This document shows positions 1 through 8,084 of a stretch of 64,000 nt of DNA, one piece after another (the stretch's first letter is position 1; each line of letters starts with the position of its first letter). Origin of the DNA: Paraburkholderia solitsugae (GTDB taxonomy: Bacteria; Pseudomonadota; Gammaproteobacteria; Burkholderiales; Burkholderiaceae); NCBI RefSeq assembly GCF_013177695.1, contig NZ_WOEY01000166.1, positions 1 to 64,000 on the forward strand. Direction: 5' to 3'. A program made the position numbers and the translations under genes. The notes under the pieces are model-generated. The model was not told the origin of the DNA, searched no databases, and saw only the letters and a program-made list of their open reading frames with translations.

Positions 1-225
1 GTCCAAGGATATCGCCGCGATCTGCTCGCGGCTGAACAGCTTCAGCGGCAGCGCGTGACGTGCGCAGAATTCGAGCAAACCGGCTTCGTGGGCTTTGACG
101 TCGACCGAGGCAATCGCGCTGATTTCATCGAATGCATGCGAACCGAGTGTGGCACGCACAGCCGCTTCGATCTGCGCAGCCGAGCTGTGCAAGCGGCAAC
201 CGATGCCGATGGTTAGCGTTTTCAT
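1..225 (-). CDS. cobE: Cobalamin biosynthesis protein CobE / CbiG C-terminal domain (partial)
   Basis: The first 75 codons of a leftward gene that leaves the window on the left. The product starts MKTLTIGIGCR and continues with a stretch rich in small residues, then SVDVKAHEAGLLEFC and LPLKLFSREQIA. This is the pattern of the CobE/CbiG C-terminal family, which acts in the corrin-ring steps of vitamin B12 synthesis. The start codon overlaps the cobA stop codon in an ATGA, so the two are translationally coupled in one operon. The family call rests on the glycine-cysteine start motif and the operon context; the C-terminus cannot be seen. Confidence 0.8.
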   Translation of the reverse strand, partial: MKTLTIGIGCRLHSSAAQIEAAVRATLGSHAFDEISAIASVDVKAHEAGLLEFCARHALPLKLFSREQIAAISLD

Positions 226-1088
226 TGGGCGTCCGCTGGGTTCGCGGCGTTGGAGGTGTCCGACGCGTTTGCCGTCCCGGCCGAGTTCGTTACCTTTGCC
301 GCTCCCACCGCTCCCACCGCTCCCACCGCGTCTACTGCGTCCAGCGCACCTGCATTCGCATTCACAGCATCCCGCGCCAAAGCCAGCGACACGACGCCGC
401 CGATCACCACGATCGCCGGCGAGCCGAGCCCGGCACACGAGACCGCATCCGCGAACTCGCCGAGTCGGGCGAGCGTATGCCGTTGCTCCGGACGCGTGGC
501 CGATTCGATCGCCGCGCACGGCGTATCGGCGTTCATGCCGGCCGCGAGCAACGCGCCGGCGATATCGTTCAGCCGCCGCATGCCCATATAAATCACCAGC
601 GTCATCCGCGTGGCGACGAGCGCGGCCCAGTCCGGCTCGCTGCTGCCGGCGCCGTGTCCGGTGACGAACACCACGCCTTGCGCGTGATCGCGATGGGTCA
701 CAGGAATGCCGATCGCCGCGGGCGCCGCAATCCCGGCGGTGATGCCGTTGATCACATCCACCTCGATACCCGCCGCATGCAGCGCCTGCTGTTCTTCGCC
801 GCCACGGCCGAACACGAACGGATCGCCGCCTTTCAAACGCGCGACGCTGCGCCCGGCCTGCAGGTGTTCTAGCATCTGTGCGACGATGCCGGCCTGCGGC
901 GTGGACGGATGCCCGCCGCGTTTGCCGACGTACACGACCTGGGCATCGGCGCGGGCGAACTGCAGCACATCGGGGTTCACCAGATCGTCGACCAGCACCA
1001 CATCGGCTTGCGCGAGGGCGCGAGTCGCCTTGAGCGTCATCAGTTCGACATCGCCGGGGCCGGCGCCGATCAGCCAGGCGCGGGTCAT
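222..1088 (-). CDS. cobA: Uroporphyrinogen-III C-methyltransferase (SUMT)
   Basis: S-adenosylmethionine-dependent methylation of uroporphyrinogen III to precorrin-2, the branch-point step towards cobalamin and siroheme. From the chosen ATG (MTRAWLIGAGPGDVELMT) the protein has 288 residues with the family motifs GAGPGD, VYVGKRGGH, RLKGGDPFVFGRGGEE, GITAG and PVTHRD. Two in-frame starts lie 12 and 24 bases upstream, but family members begin right at the GAGPGD strand. The last 60 or so residues are an alanine/valine/asparagine-rich tail with no family counterpart, encoded partly by a 9-bp tandem repeat. A cobalamin riboswitch lies upstream on the same strand, so expression should fall when B12 is plentiful. 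The stop codon overlaps the cobE start. Confidence 0.93.
   Translation of the reverse strand: MTRAWLIGAGPGDVELMTLKATRALAQADVVLVDDLVNPDVLQFARADAQVVYVGKRGGHPSTPQAGIVAQMLEHLQAGRSVARLKGGDPFVFGRGGEEQQALHAAGIEVDVINGITAGIAAPAAIGIPVTHRDHAQGVVFVTGHGAGSSEPDWAALVATRMTLVIYMGMRRLNDIAGALLAAGMNADTPCAAIESATRPEQRHTLARLGEFADAVSCAGLGSPAIVVIGGVVSLALARDAVNANAGALDAVDAVGAVGAVGAAKVTNSAGTANASDTSNAANPADAQ
301..327. repeat. 9-bp tandem repeat in the cobA tail
   Basis: Three perfect copies of GCTCCCACC on the plus strand, read in frame as repeated Val-Gly-Ala units in the C-terminal tail of CobA. The unit is a multiple of three, so copy-number change would keep the frame. Confidence 0.85.
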
Positions 1089-1195
1089 CGCGGCGTGCAT
1101 GGCGAGCGCCATGTCGTGACAAGCGGGAGCGGGTGAGGCGCGAAGATGCCGGAGGCGGCAGAAATTGAGGTCATGCGGTGCTACGGATTACGCGC

Positions 1196-1221
1196 GACGA
1201 AAAACGCCGCTCGCCGCGTTT
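1196..1221 (-). terminator. Possible terminator of the cobA riboswitch
   Basis: Read leftward, AAACGC pairs with GCGTTT across an 8-base loop and runs into five T residues. A competing hairpin (GCGTTTTCC with GGGAAACGC) overlaps its 5' arm. It lies about 100 bases downstream of the riboswitch core and before cobA, where an expression platform would be expected. Folding is by eye only. Confidence 0.4.
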
Positions 1222-1321
1222 CCCTCAGGAAAACGCCAACGGCCGCGCCACATCGTGCTTCAGCGCCTTCACATCCGTCCCTCGCGGATTCCGGCGGCCG
1301 GCAGCGTGATGTTCGCTGCCT

Positions 1322-1527
1322 CCGCGTCTGGCCGGTATCCGGGCTGGCGGCCTCATGCGTTTTGCCTTCCCGTCCGGATTCGTCAGACAGTGGCATCACA
1401 AACGCATGCGCGATGCGAAAGCACCGCAGGTCGCTTACCGTTGCGGGGACAGCACAGGTTGAGCGCAGCGAGCGCGGCCTGTTTCCCGTTTAACTGCACA
1501 TGCGAACGCATATGCGGGCACCAAACG
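1322..1527 (-). promoter_or_regulatory. Cobalamin riboswitch upstream of cobA
   Basis: On the minus strand the segment has the conserved blocks of an adenosylcobalamin riboswitch in order: a TTTGGTGC start, GGGAAACAGG, the B12 box GTCCCCGCAACGGTAAGCG, and the 3' part GCCAGCCCGGATACCGGCCA. It precedes cobA and cobE and should reduce their expression when the coenzyme is bound. It shares the TTAAACGGGAAACAG block and the B12 box with a second copy facing the other way. The boundaries are approximate. Confidence 0.92.
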
Positions 1528-1534
1528 CGCGCAT

Positions 1535-1563
1535 ACGATAGCACACGGCAGGCCGCGCCGGCA
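1535..1563 (-). promoter_or_regulatory. Weak candidate promoter for the cobA riboswitch transcript
   Basis: A TATCGT hexamer on the minus strand (1540-1535) lies about eight bases before the riboswitch start, the right distance for a -10 element. The -35 position (TGCCGG) is poor, so activation or a different sigma factor may be needed. Confidence 0.3.
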
Positions 1564-1596
1564 CTGCGCAAAGGCCCTGCCGCGGCCCGCGTTTCC

Positions 1597-1625
1597 TTGA
1601 CGGCACGGGGCTCTCGGCCTAAACT
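1597..1625 (+). promoter_or_regulatory. Sigma-70-type promoter for the cobW-cobN operon
   Basis: TTGACG (1597-1602), a 17-base spacer, then TAAACT (1620-1625). A start about seven bases further on falls at the first conserved base of the rightward riboswitch, which supports the call. Confidence 0.6.
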
Positions 1626-1634
1626 CGCACGCAC

Positions 1635-1882
1635 TTTGGTGCTCGTGTGCGCGCTCGTGCGCATGCAGTTAAACGGGAAACAGGGTGCCCACCTGCAATG
1701 GACCGGGTCAACCTGTGCTGCCCCCGCAACGGTAAGCGAAAAGCGGTGCGTTCTCCAGCGCCGCGGAGCCGGCTTCGATGTCCACGCGCAAGGCCGCGTC
1801 GGCATATAACCACTGGGCGAGAAACCACTCGTCCGGGAAGGGGAAGCGGCGCTTTCGCCAGCCCGGATACCGGCCAGACGAC
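1635..1882 (+). promoter_or_regulatory. Cobalamin riboswitch upstream of cobW
   Basis: The plus strand shows TTTGGTGC, TTAAACGGGAAACAG, the B12 box (CCCCGCAACGGTAAGCG) and the 3' block GCCAGCCCGGATACCGGCCA, the conserved order of the cobalamin riboswitch class. It lies about 200 bases before cobW and should control the whole cobW-cobN-chelatase operon. Compared with the leftward copy, the arm after the B12 box is longer and unrelated in sequence. The B12-free expression platform was not identified here. Confidence 0.92.
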
Positions 1883-2078
1883 GAAGAACGACCACCGCGG
1901 GGATGCGGCGGCGCGTTCATGACTTCACTCCCGTTTTCTGTTTCTTTGTTGCCTTGGCAACGCCGTTGTTCGTCCCCGTGTTTGCTTATTGTCGTGGCTT
2001 GCGGCATGTGCCCCGTGTGCCCGGCCTGAACAGACATGCGCCGGCGTGCACGTGCAACTCCTACGGATGGACCTCACG

Positions 2079-3179
2079 ATGCAAACTCAAATGCGCAAGA
2101 TTCCCGTCACCATCGTCACGGGCTTTCTCGGCAGCGGCAAGACCACGCTGCTGCGGCACATTCTTCAGCATGCGGGCGGCAAGCGCATCGCGGTGATCGT
2201 CAACGAGTTCGGCGAACTCGGCATCGACGGGGAAATCCTCAAGGGTTGCGGCATCGGTTGCGATGAAAACGGCGTCGAGACCGAAGGGCAACTGTATGAA
2301 CTCGCGAATGGTTGTCTGTGCTGCACCGTGCAGGAGGAGTTTTTCCCGGTGATGGAAAAGCTGGTGGAGCGGCGCGAGCAGATCGATCACGTGCTGATCG
2401 AAACCTCCGGTCTCGCGTTGCCGAAGCCGTTGGTGCAGGCGTTCAACTGGCCGCAGATCAAGAATAGCTTTACTGTCGACGCAGTCGTCACCGTGGTTGA
2501 CGGCCCGGCCGCAGCGAGCGGCCAGTTCGCCGAGAATCCGCTCGCCGTGGATGCACAACGCAAGGCCGATCCGAATCTCGATCACGAATCGCCGCTGCAC
2601 GAATTGTTCGAAGATCAATTGTCGGCAGCCGATCTGGTGATTCTGAACAAAACGGATTTGCTCGACGAATCGCATCAAGCGTCTGTCGAAGCCACCATCC
2701 GCGCAGAAATTCCGCCGCAAGTGAAGATCGTGCGCGCGCAGATGGGCCGGCTCGATCTGCATACGTTGCTGGGTCTCGAAGCGGCGTCGGAAGAAACGAT
2801 TCACCTGCGCCATGATCATCATGGTTCTGCCGAAGACGCCGATCACCATCATGACGAGTTCGATTCGGTGGTGGTGCACGCGAATGTGTCGTCGCGTGAG
2901 GCCGTGATCGCCGCGTTGCGGGGGCTCGTCGAAACGAACACGATCTACCGCGTCAAAGGTTTCGCGGCTTTGCCGGACGCGGCGATGCGTCTGGTGATCC
3001 AGGGCGTGGGCCGTCGTTTCGATAGTTACTTCGACCGGCGCTGGCAAGCGGGCGAAACGGGCCAAGGCCTGCAAAGCCGTTTCGTGCTGATCGGCGAAGA
3101 CCTCGATCAGGCCGCGCTGCAACAGGCATTCGACGCCGCATTGGGCGCCGAGGCGAGCGCTCAGCCGCAACAGGCGTAA
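2079..3179 (+). CDS. cobW: Cobalamin biosynthesis GTPase CobW
   Basis: A G3E-family metallochaperone GTPase of 366 residues, thought to deliver cobalt to the CobN chelatase. Visible motifs are the P-loop GFLGSGKTT (residues 15-23), the metal-binding NGCLCC (CxCC type), the ETSGLALPKP segment, the G4 motif NKTD, and a histidine-rich stretch HHGSAEDADHHHDE before the C-terminal domain, typical of CobW. The open frame extends upstream, but residues before MQTQMRKIPVT have no family resemblance; ATGs at 2067 and 2079 are both possible, and 2079 has a GGA-containing segment about ten bases upstream. It is first in an operon with cobN (five-base gap) behind a cobalamin riboswitch. Confidence 0.93.
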   Translation: MQTQMRKIPVTIVTGFLGSGKTTLLRHILQHAGGKRIAVIVNEFGELGIDGEILKGCGIGCDENGVETEGQLYELANGCLCCTVQEEFFPVMEKLVERREQIDHVLIETSGLALPKPLVQAFNWPQIKNSFTVDAVVTVVDGPAAASGQFAENPLAVDAQRKADPNLDHESPLHELFEDQLSAADLVILNKTDLLDESHQASVEATIRAEIPPQVKIVRAQMGRLDLHTLLGLEAASEETIHLRHDHHGSAEDADHHHDEFDSVVVHANVSSREAVIAALRGLVETNTIYRVKGFAALPDAAMRLVIQGVGRRFDSYFDRRWQAGETGQGLQSRFVLIGEDLDQAALQQAFDAALGAEASAQPQQA

Positions 3180-3184
3180 CCGTC

Positions 3185-6100
3185 ATGCATCTGCTGCGCA
3201 CCACGCCGGGGGGCTTTGTCGACGATACGCAAGGCGTGATCCGTATCGACCAGCAGCCCGCCGATATCGTGGTGCTCAGCTCCGCTGATACCACGCTGTC
3301 GCTGCTCGCGAGCGTGTTTCCGCGTCTGGGCGAGGGTTTTCCGAGCGTGCGGCTCGCGAACGTCACGTATTTGCGGCAGCCGGCTTCGGTCGATTTCTAT
3401 GTCGAAGACGTGTTGCAGCATGCGCGTGTCGTTGTGGTCGATCACCTCGGCGGTGAGGCGTATTGGCCGTACGGGATCGAGCAGGTGGTCGCGCTCGCTG
3501 AGCGCAAGCAGCAGACGCTCGCGATGTTCTCCGGCGATCTGCAGGAAGACCCGAACCTGCTCGCGCGCAGCACCGCCGACGCCGATCTGTGCCATCAGCT
3601 CTGGCGTTATCTGCGTGAAGGCGGCCCGCAGAATGCGGAGGCGTTCCTGCGCTGCATCGCGTACCGCTCGCTTGGCTGGGGGCGCGAGCCGGCGCCGCCG
3701 CGCGCACTGCCTGCCGCGACGCTCTACCATCCCGAACACGACACGCCGACCGTAGCCGACTGGCAGGCGCGCTGGCGTAAGGGCGCACCGGTCGCCGCGA
3801 TTCTGTTCTACAAGGCGCATCTGCAAGCGGCCAACACGGCCGTGTTCGACGCGCTGATCGATGCGCTCGAAGCACAAGGCCTGAATCCGCTGCCGATCGC
3901 GATTACCTCGCTGAAAGATGCGATGAGCCGCGACGTCGTTCAGCGGCTGTGCGCGCAACATGATGTCGCACTGGTGCTGAATACAACCGCATTCGCCGCG
4001 TCCGCCATCGACGACCCCGAGCCGCTTGCGCTCGCCGGTGACGCGCCGGTGATGCAGGTGATCCTGAGCGGCGGCAACCGCGAGGATTGGCTCAAAGACA
4101 ATCAGGGCCTCAACTCGCGCGATATCGCCATGCATATCGCGCTGCCGGAGGTGGACGGACGCATCATCACGCGGGCGATCAGCTTCAAGGGGCTCGCCTA
4201 TCGTTGTCCGCACACCGAGGTCGATGTGGTCCGCTATCAACCGGACCTCGAACGCGTCGGCTTTCTGGCCGAACTGAGCCGCCGCTGGTGCCGGTTGCGC
4301 ACGCTCGATAACGCGGACAAGAAACTCGCGCTGATCCTCGCCAACTATCCAATGAGCGAAGGGCGCATCGGCAATGGCGTGGGACTCGATACGCCGGCCT
4401 CGGTGGTCGGCATTCTGTCCATGTTGCGCGATGAGGGATACCGCGTCGCCGAGTTGCCCGCCGACGGCGATGCGCTGTTGAAGAAGCTGACCGAAGGCGT
4501 GACCAACGATCCGGTCGTGCGCGACTTGCGCCCCGCGCTGCAAAGCCTTGCGCTCGACGACTATCTTTTGTACTTCAACGCCTTACCCGCCGAAGCCCGC
4601 CACGCGCTGAACGCGCGCTGGGGTGCACCCGACCAGGATCTGACGTTGCGGCGCGGCCGTTTCATGATCGCGGGCTGGCGCTGCGGGCAGGTGTTCGTCG
4701 GGATTCAGCCGTCGCGTTCTCGTGAACAGGGCGATTACGCGAGCTATCACGACGCTGAGCTCGTGCCGCCGCACGCGTATCTGGCGTTCTATTTCTGGCT
4801 GCGTCATCAGTTCGGCATCGACGCAGTCGCGCATGTCGGCAAGCACGGCAATCTCGAATGGCTGCCGGGCAAGAGCGTCGCATTGAGCGATGTCTGCTGG
4901 CCCGATCTGATTCTCGGGCCGATGCCGCATCTGTATCCGTTCATCGTCAACGATCCGGGCGAGGGCAGTCAGGCGAAACGCCGCGCGCAGGCCGTCATCA
5001 TCGATCACCTGATGCCGCCGCTCACGCGCGCCGAAACTTACGGGCCGTTGCAGGACCTCGAACGCCAGGTCGACGAATACTATGAAGCGCTGATGGTCGA
5101 TCCACGCCGCTCGAAGCTGTTGAGGCGCACGATTCTCGCGACCATCGTCGAGCATAAGCTGCATGAAGAGTTGAGTCTCGCGGCGCCGACCGGTCAAGAC
5201 GATGAGGACGTGCTGTTGACGCGCGTCGACGCCTGGCTGTGCGAGTTGAAGGAGGCGCAGATTCGCGATGGTCTGCATACGTTCGGGCAATCGCCCGCTG
5301 GAGTGCAGCGGCGCGATACGTTGCTGGCTTTGGGGCGCTTTCCGGTCGGCGATGGCCAGGGCGGTAAGGCCGGGTTGATCGATGCATTGGCGCGTGATCT
5401 GCAGATGGATCATCTGTTCGATCCGTTGTCGGTGGATTGGTCGGCGGCGTGGGACGGTCCTCGCCCCGACGTTATGCAACGTGTGAGCGACGCGCCGTGG
5501 CGGCACAGCGGCGATACGCGTGAGCGCCTGGAGTTGTTGGCGGCTGAGATGTTGCGTGGCGTGTGTGGCGATGAGACGTCCGCTGCGATGCCGGCGGCTG
5601 GGACGTTGCCCCAAGTCGAACGCGTGATCGAACGCCTGCGCAACGACGTATTGCCGCGGCTCGACGCTTGCGGTCCGCAGGAAATGCTGCATCTGAAGCG
5701 CGGCCTTGAAGGGCGCTTCGTCCCGCCAGGGCCGAGCGGTTCGCCTTCGCGTGGACGGCCCGATGTGCTGCCTACCGGCCGCAACTTCTATTCGGTCGAT
5801 ACGCGCGCAGTGCCGACGCAGGCGGCATGGTCGCTCGGTTTGAAATCCGCGCAGCAGTTGATCGAACGGCATCTGCAGGAGAAGGGCGACTATCCGCGCG
5901 CGATCGGGCTTTCGGTATGGGGCACCGCAACGATGCGCACTGGCGGCGACGATATCGCTCAGGCACTCGCTTTACTCGGTGTGCGGCCGAAGTGGGCGCC
6001 GGGCAGTCATCGCGTGACCGACTTCGAGATCATGCCGATCGAAGCGTTTGACCGGCCACGTATCGACGTCACGTTGCGCGTGTCGGGCTTTTTCCGCGAT

Positions 6101-6985
6101 GCCTTCGCGAACGTGATGCATCTGTTCGACGCCGCCGTGCAGACCGTGGCCGAACTCGACGAGCCCGAGGACCTGAACCCGATCCGCGCGCGTGTGCTGC
6201 GCGAACGCGATGCGCTGATTGCGCGCGGCATGGACGCTACCGAGGCGCGCAAGCGCGCCGGCTGGCGCGTGTTCAGTGCGCGGCCCGGCGCTTATGGTGC
6301 AGGTCTGCAGGACATGATTGACTCGCAGCAATGGCAAACCGATGCCGATCTCGCGAACGCCTATCAGGCGTGGGGCGGTTACGCCTACACGCAGAAAGGT
6401 ACCGGGGAAGAAGCGCGCCACGCGTTCGGCACACGTCTTGCGGCGATGGACGTGGTGCTGCAGAACCAGGACAACCGCGAGCATGACCTGCTCGATTCGA
6501 ACGATTACTACCAGTTCCAGGGCGGTATGGTCGCGGCGGTGCGGCATCTGGCAGGCAATCAGCCGCAGATCTATCACGCGGACCATAGCAATCCGGCCGC
6601 GCCGCGCGTTCGCACGCTGCATGAAGAGATTGCGCGTGTGATCCGTTCGCGGGTGGTCAATCCGAAATGGCTCGACGGCGTGAAGCGCCACGGTTACAAG
6701 GGCGCCGCTGAAATCGCGGCGACGGTCGACTACCTCTACGGCTACGACGCGACCGCGCGGGTGGTCGCCGATCATCAATATGCGCTCGTCACCGATGCCT
6801 ATCTGAACGACGCCGATACTCGCGAGTTCTTGCAGCGGCACAATCCGCATGCCATGCATTCGATCTGCGAGCGTCTGCTCGAAGCGATGCAGCGCGGTCT
6901 GTGGCAAGCGCCCGGTGACTATCGCGCGCAAGTCGAACAACATCTGCTTGCGAGCGAGCAGCAGATCGAAGGAATCCAAACATGA
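3185..6985 (+). CDS. cobN: Cobaltochelatase large subunit CobN
   Basis: Large subunit of the ATP-dependent aerobic cobalt chelatase, which inserts Co2+ into hydrogenobyrinic acid a,c-diamide. At 1266 residues it has the usual length for CobN/ChlH/BchH proteins and reads without interruption. Recognisable segments include VGKHGNLEWLPGKS, GPMPHLYPFIVNDPGEGSQAKRR, the region around LPTGRNFYSVDTRAVPT, and the C-terminal NDYYQFQGGM and HPKW-like VNPKWLDGVKRHGYKGAAEI block. It starts five bases after cobW and its stop overlaps the start of the AAA+ subunit gene, so the chelatase subunits are made together. The operon carries ChlI/ChlD-type accessory subunits rather than CobS/CobT. Confidence 0.96.
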   Translation: MHLLRTTPGGFVDDTQGVIRIDQQPADIVVLSSADTTLSLLASVFPRLGEGFPSVRLANVTYLRQPASVDFYVEDVLQHARVVVVDHLGGEAYWPYGIEQVVALAERKQQTLAMFSGDLQEDPNLLARSTADADLCHQLWRYLREGGPQNAEAFLRCIAYRSLGWGREPAPPRALPAATLYHPEHDTPTVADWQARWRKGAPVAAILFYKAHLQAANTAVFDALIDALEAQGLNPLPIAITSLKDAMSRDVVQRLCAQHDVALVLNTTAFAASAIDDPEPLALAGDAPVMQVILSGGNREDWLKDNQGLNSRDIAMHIALPEVDGRIITRAISFKGLAYRCPHTEVDVVRYQPDLERVGFLAELSRRWCRLRTLDNADKKLALILANYPMSEGRIGNGVGLDTPASVVGILSMLRDEGYRVAELPADGDALLKKLTEGVTNDPVVRDLRPALQSLALDDYLLYFNALPAEARHALNARWGAPDQDLTLRRGRFMIAGWRCGQVFVGIQPSRSREQGDYASYHDAELVPPHAYLAFYFWLRHQFGIDAVAHVGKHGNLEWLPGKSVALSDVCWPDLILGPMPHLYPFIVNDPGEGSQAKRRAQAVIIDHLMPPLTRAETYGPLQDLERQVDEYYEALMVDPRRSKLLRRTILATIVEHKLHEELSLAAPTGQDDEDVLLTRVDAWLCELKEAQIRDGLHTFGQSPAGVQRRDTLLALGRFPVGDGQGGKAGLIDALARDLQMDHLFDPLSVDWSAAWDGPRPDVMQRVSDAPWRHSGDTRERLELLAAEMLRGVCGDETSAAMPAAGTLPQVERVIERLRNDVLPRLDACGPQEMLHLKRGLEGRFVPPGPSGSPSRGRPDVLPTGRNFYSVDTRAVPTQAAWSLGLKSAQQLIERHLQEKGDYPRAIGLSVWGTATMRTGGDDIAQALALLGVRPKWAPGSHRVTDFEIMPIEAFDRPRIDVTLRVSGFFRDAFANVMHLFDAAVQTVAELDEPEDLNPIRARVLRERDALIARGMDATEARKRAGWRVFSARPGAYGAGLQDMIDSQQWQTDADLANAYQAWGGYAYTQKGTGEEARHAFGTRLAAMDVVLQNQDNREHDLLDSNDYYQFQGGMVAAVRHLAGNQPQIYHADHSNPAAPRVRTLHEEIARVIRSRVVNPKWLDGVKRHGYKGAAEIAATVDYLYGYDATARVVADHQYALVTDAYLNDADTREFLQRHNPHAMHSICERLLEAMQRGLWQAPGDYRAQVEQHLLASEQQIEGIQT

Positions 6986-8046
6986 ATGCAGCGACCCAAC
7001 GGCCCGCTTTTCCATTTGCTGCGCTGATCGGCCAGAAGCCATTGCAGCAGGCGCTCCTGCTGGCGGCGATCGATCCAGGTCTCGGCGGCGTGCTGGTGAG
7101 CGGGCCGCGCGGCACGGCGAAATCGACCGCGGCGCGCGCGCTCGCTGAGTTGTTGCCGGAAGGGCAACTGGTGAATTTGCCGCTCGGCGCGAGCGAAGAT
7201 CGCTTGATCGGCACGCTCGATATCGAAACCGTGCTGCGCGACGGCTCGGTGCGTTTTTCGCCTGGCTTGCTCGCGAAAGCCCATCGCGGCGTGCTGTATG
7301 TCGACGAAGTGAATCTGTTGCCCGATGCGCTCGTCGATGCGTTACTCGATGCGGCTGCCAGTGGCGTGAATACCATCGAACGCGATGGTGTTTCGCATAG
7401 TCACGATGCGAGCTTCGTGCTGATTGGCACGATGAATCCGGAAGAAGGCGAGTTGCGCCCGCAACTGATCGATCGCTTTGGTTTGATGGTCGGGTTGCAG
7501 AATTGTTTTGAGCCGCAGGTGCGTCAGCAGATCGTCAAAGCACGTCTGGCGTTCGATCTCGATCCGCCGGGTTTTCGTGCGGGATATACGCAACAACAGG
7601 AAACGTATGTTCGACGGATTCGCGCGGCGCGTGAAGCGCTGCCGCAACTCGGCTTCGACGACGCCGTGCATGCGCATGTCAGCGCGCTGTGCATCGACGC
7701 GGCGGTCGATGGGTTGCGTGCCGATCTCGTGATGTTGCGCGCAGCGCGGGCATTGGCTGCGCTGGAGCAGGCGTCCGCGGTGACGACGGAACATGTCGAG
7801 CGGGTCGCTGAGGCGGTGCTGATGCATCGGCGCCACGATCGCGAGACGCGTGCAGGTGGCGACGCACGTGAGAGCGAAGCGCCGCTGCAGGTCGCCGACG
7901 GTGCGGATGCAGCACCTTCACTCGCTTCTACGGGGACAGCGCCGGGCGCCGCTGCCGGCGATAGCGATTGGGGTTATTTGCCACCGCAGCCCGCGGGCGT
8001 CGCACGGGTCAAAGGCGTTATTCCGCTCAACGCAAAAAAACGCTGA
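6982..8046 (+). CDS. AAA+ subunit of cobalt chelatase (ChlI/BchI-like)
   Basis: A 354-residue AAA+ ATPase resembling the small subunit of magnesium chelatase. It shows Walker A GPRGTAKST (residues 41-49), Walker B VLYVDEVN (104-111), the IGTMNPEEGELRPQLIDRFG sensor/arginine segment, and the helical lid with QLGFDDAVHAHVSALC. Its ATG overlaps the cobN stop. The last codons run Asn-Ala-Lys-Lys-Arg-stop, where the two Lys codons are part of a seven-A run. Slipping back one base there continues into the VWA domain encoded downstream, so this ORF is probably both the small subunit and the N-terminal half of a 578-residue ChlD-like medium subunit. Confidence 0.9.
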   Translation: MNAATQRPAFPFAALIGQKPLQQALLLAAIDPGLGGVLVSGPRGTAKSTAARALAELLPEGQLVNLPLGASEDRLIGTLDIETVLRDGSVRFSPGLLAKAHRGVLYVDEVNLLPDALVDALLDAAASGVNTIERDGVSHSHDASFVLIGTMNPEEGELRPQLIDRFGLMVGLQNCFEPQVRQQIVKARLAFDLDPPGFRAGYTQQQETYVRRIRAAREALPQLGFDDAVHAHVSALCIDAAVDGLRADLVMLRAARALAALEQASAVTTEHVERVAEAVLMHRRHDRETRAGGDARESEAPLQVADGADAAPSLASTGTAPGAAAGDSDWGYLPPQPAGVARVKGVIPLNAKKR

Positions 8047-8084
8047 GCCATCGGAAGGGTGCCGCCGCTGACTCGCGCAGCGGT
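8034..8084 (+). other. Candidate programmed -1 frameshift signal
   Basis: The heptamer A AAA AAA (8034-8040) is in the phase required for tandem -1 slippage: zero-frame codons are AAA 8035-8037 and AAA 8038-8040, followed two codons later by TGA. A stem of CCGCTG with CAGCGG (8065-8070 with 8078-8083, plus a G-U pair) lies 24 bases downstream, further than usual for a stimulator. After slippage the frame reads on without a stop to 8717. Confidence 0.7.

Noticed and set aside
1989..2078. CobW start at 1989
   Set aside because: The 30 extra residues have no CobW similarity and no ribosome-binding site; the conserved N-terminus begins near 2079.
3161..5872. Long minus-strand frames of 460 and 429 residues inside cobN
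   Set aside because: They are antisense to an intact cobN, rich in Arg/His/Gln, and lack ribosome-binding sites and motifs.
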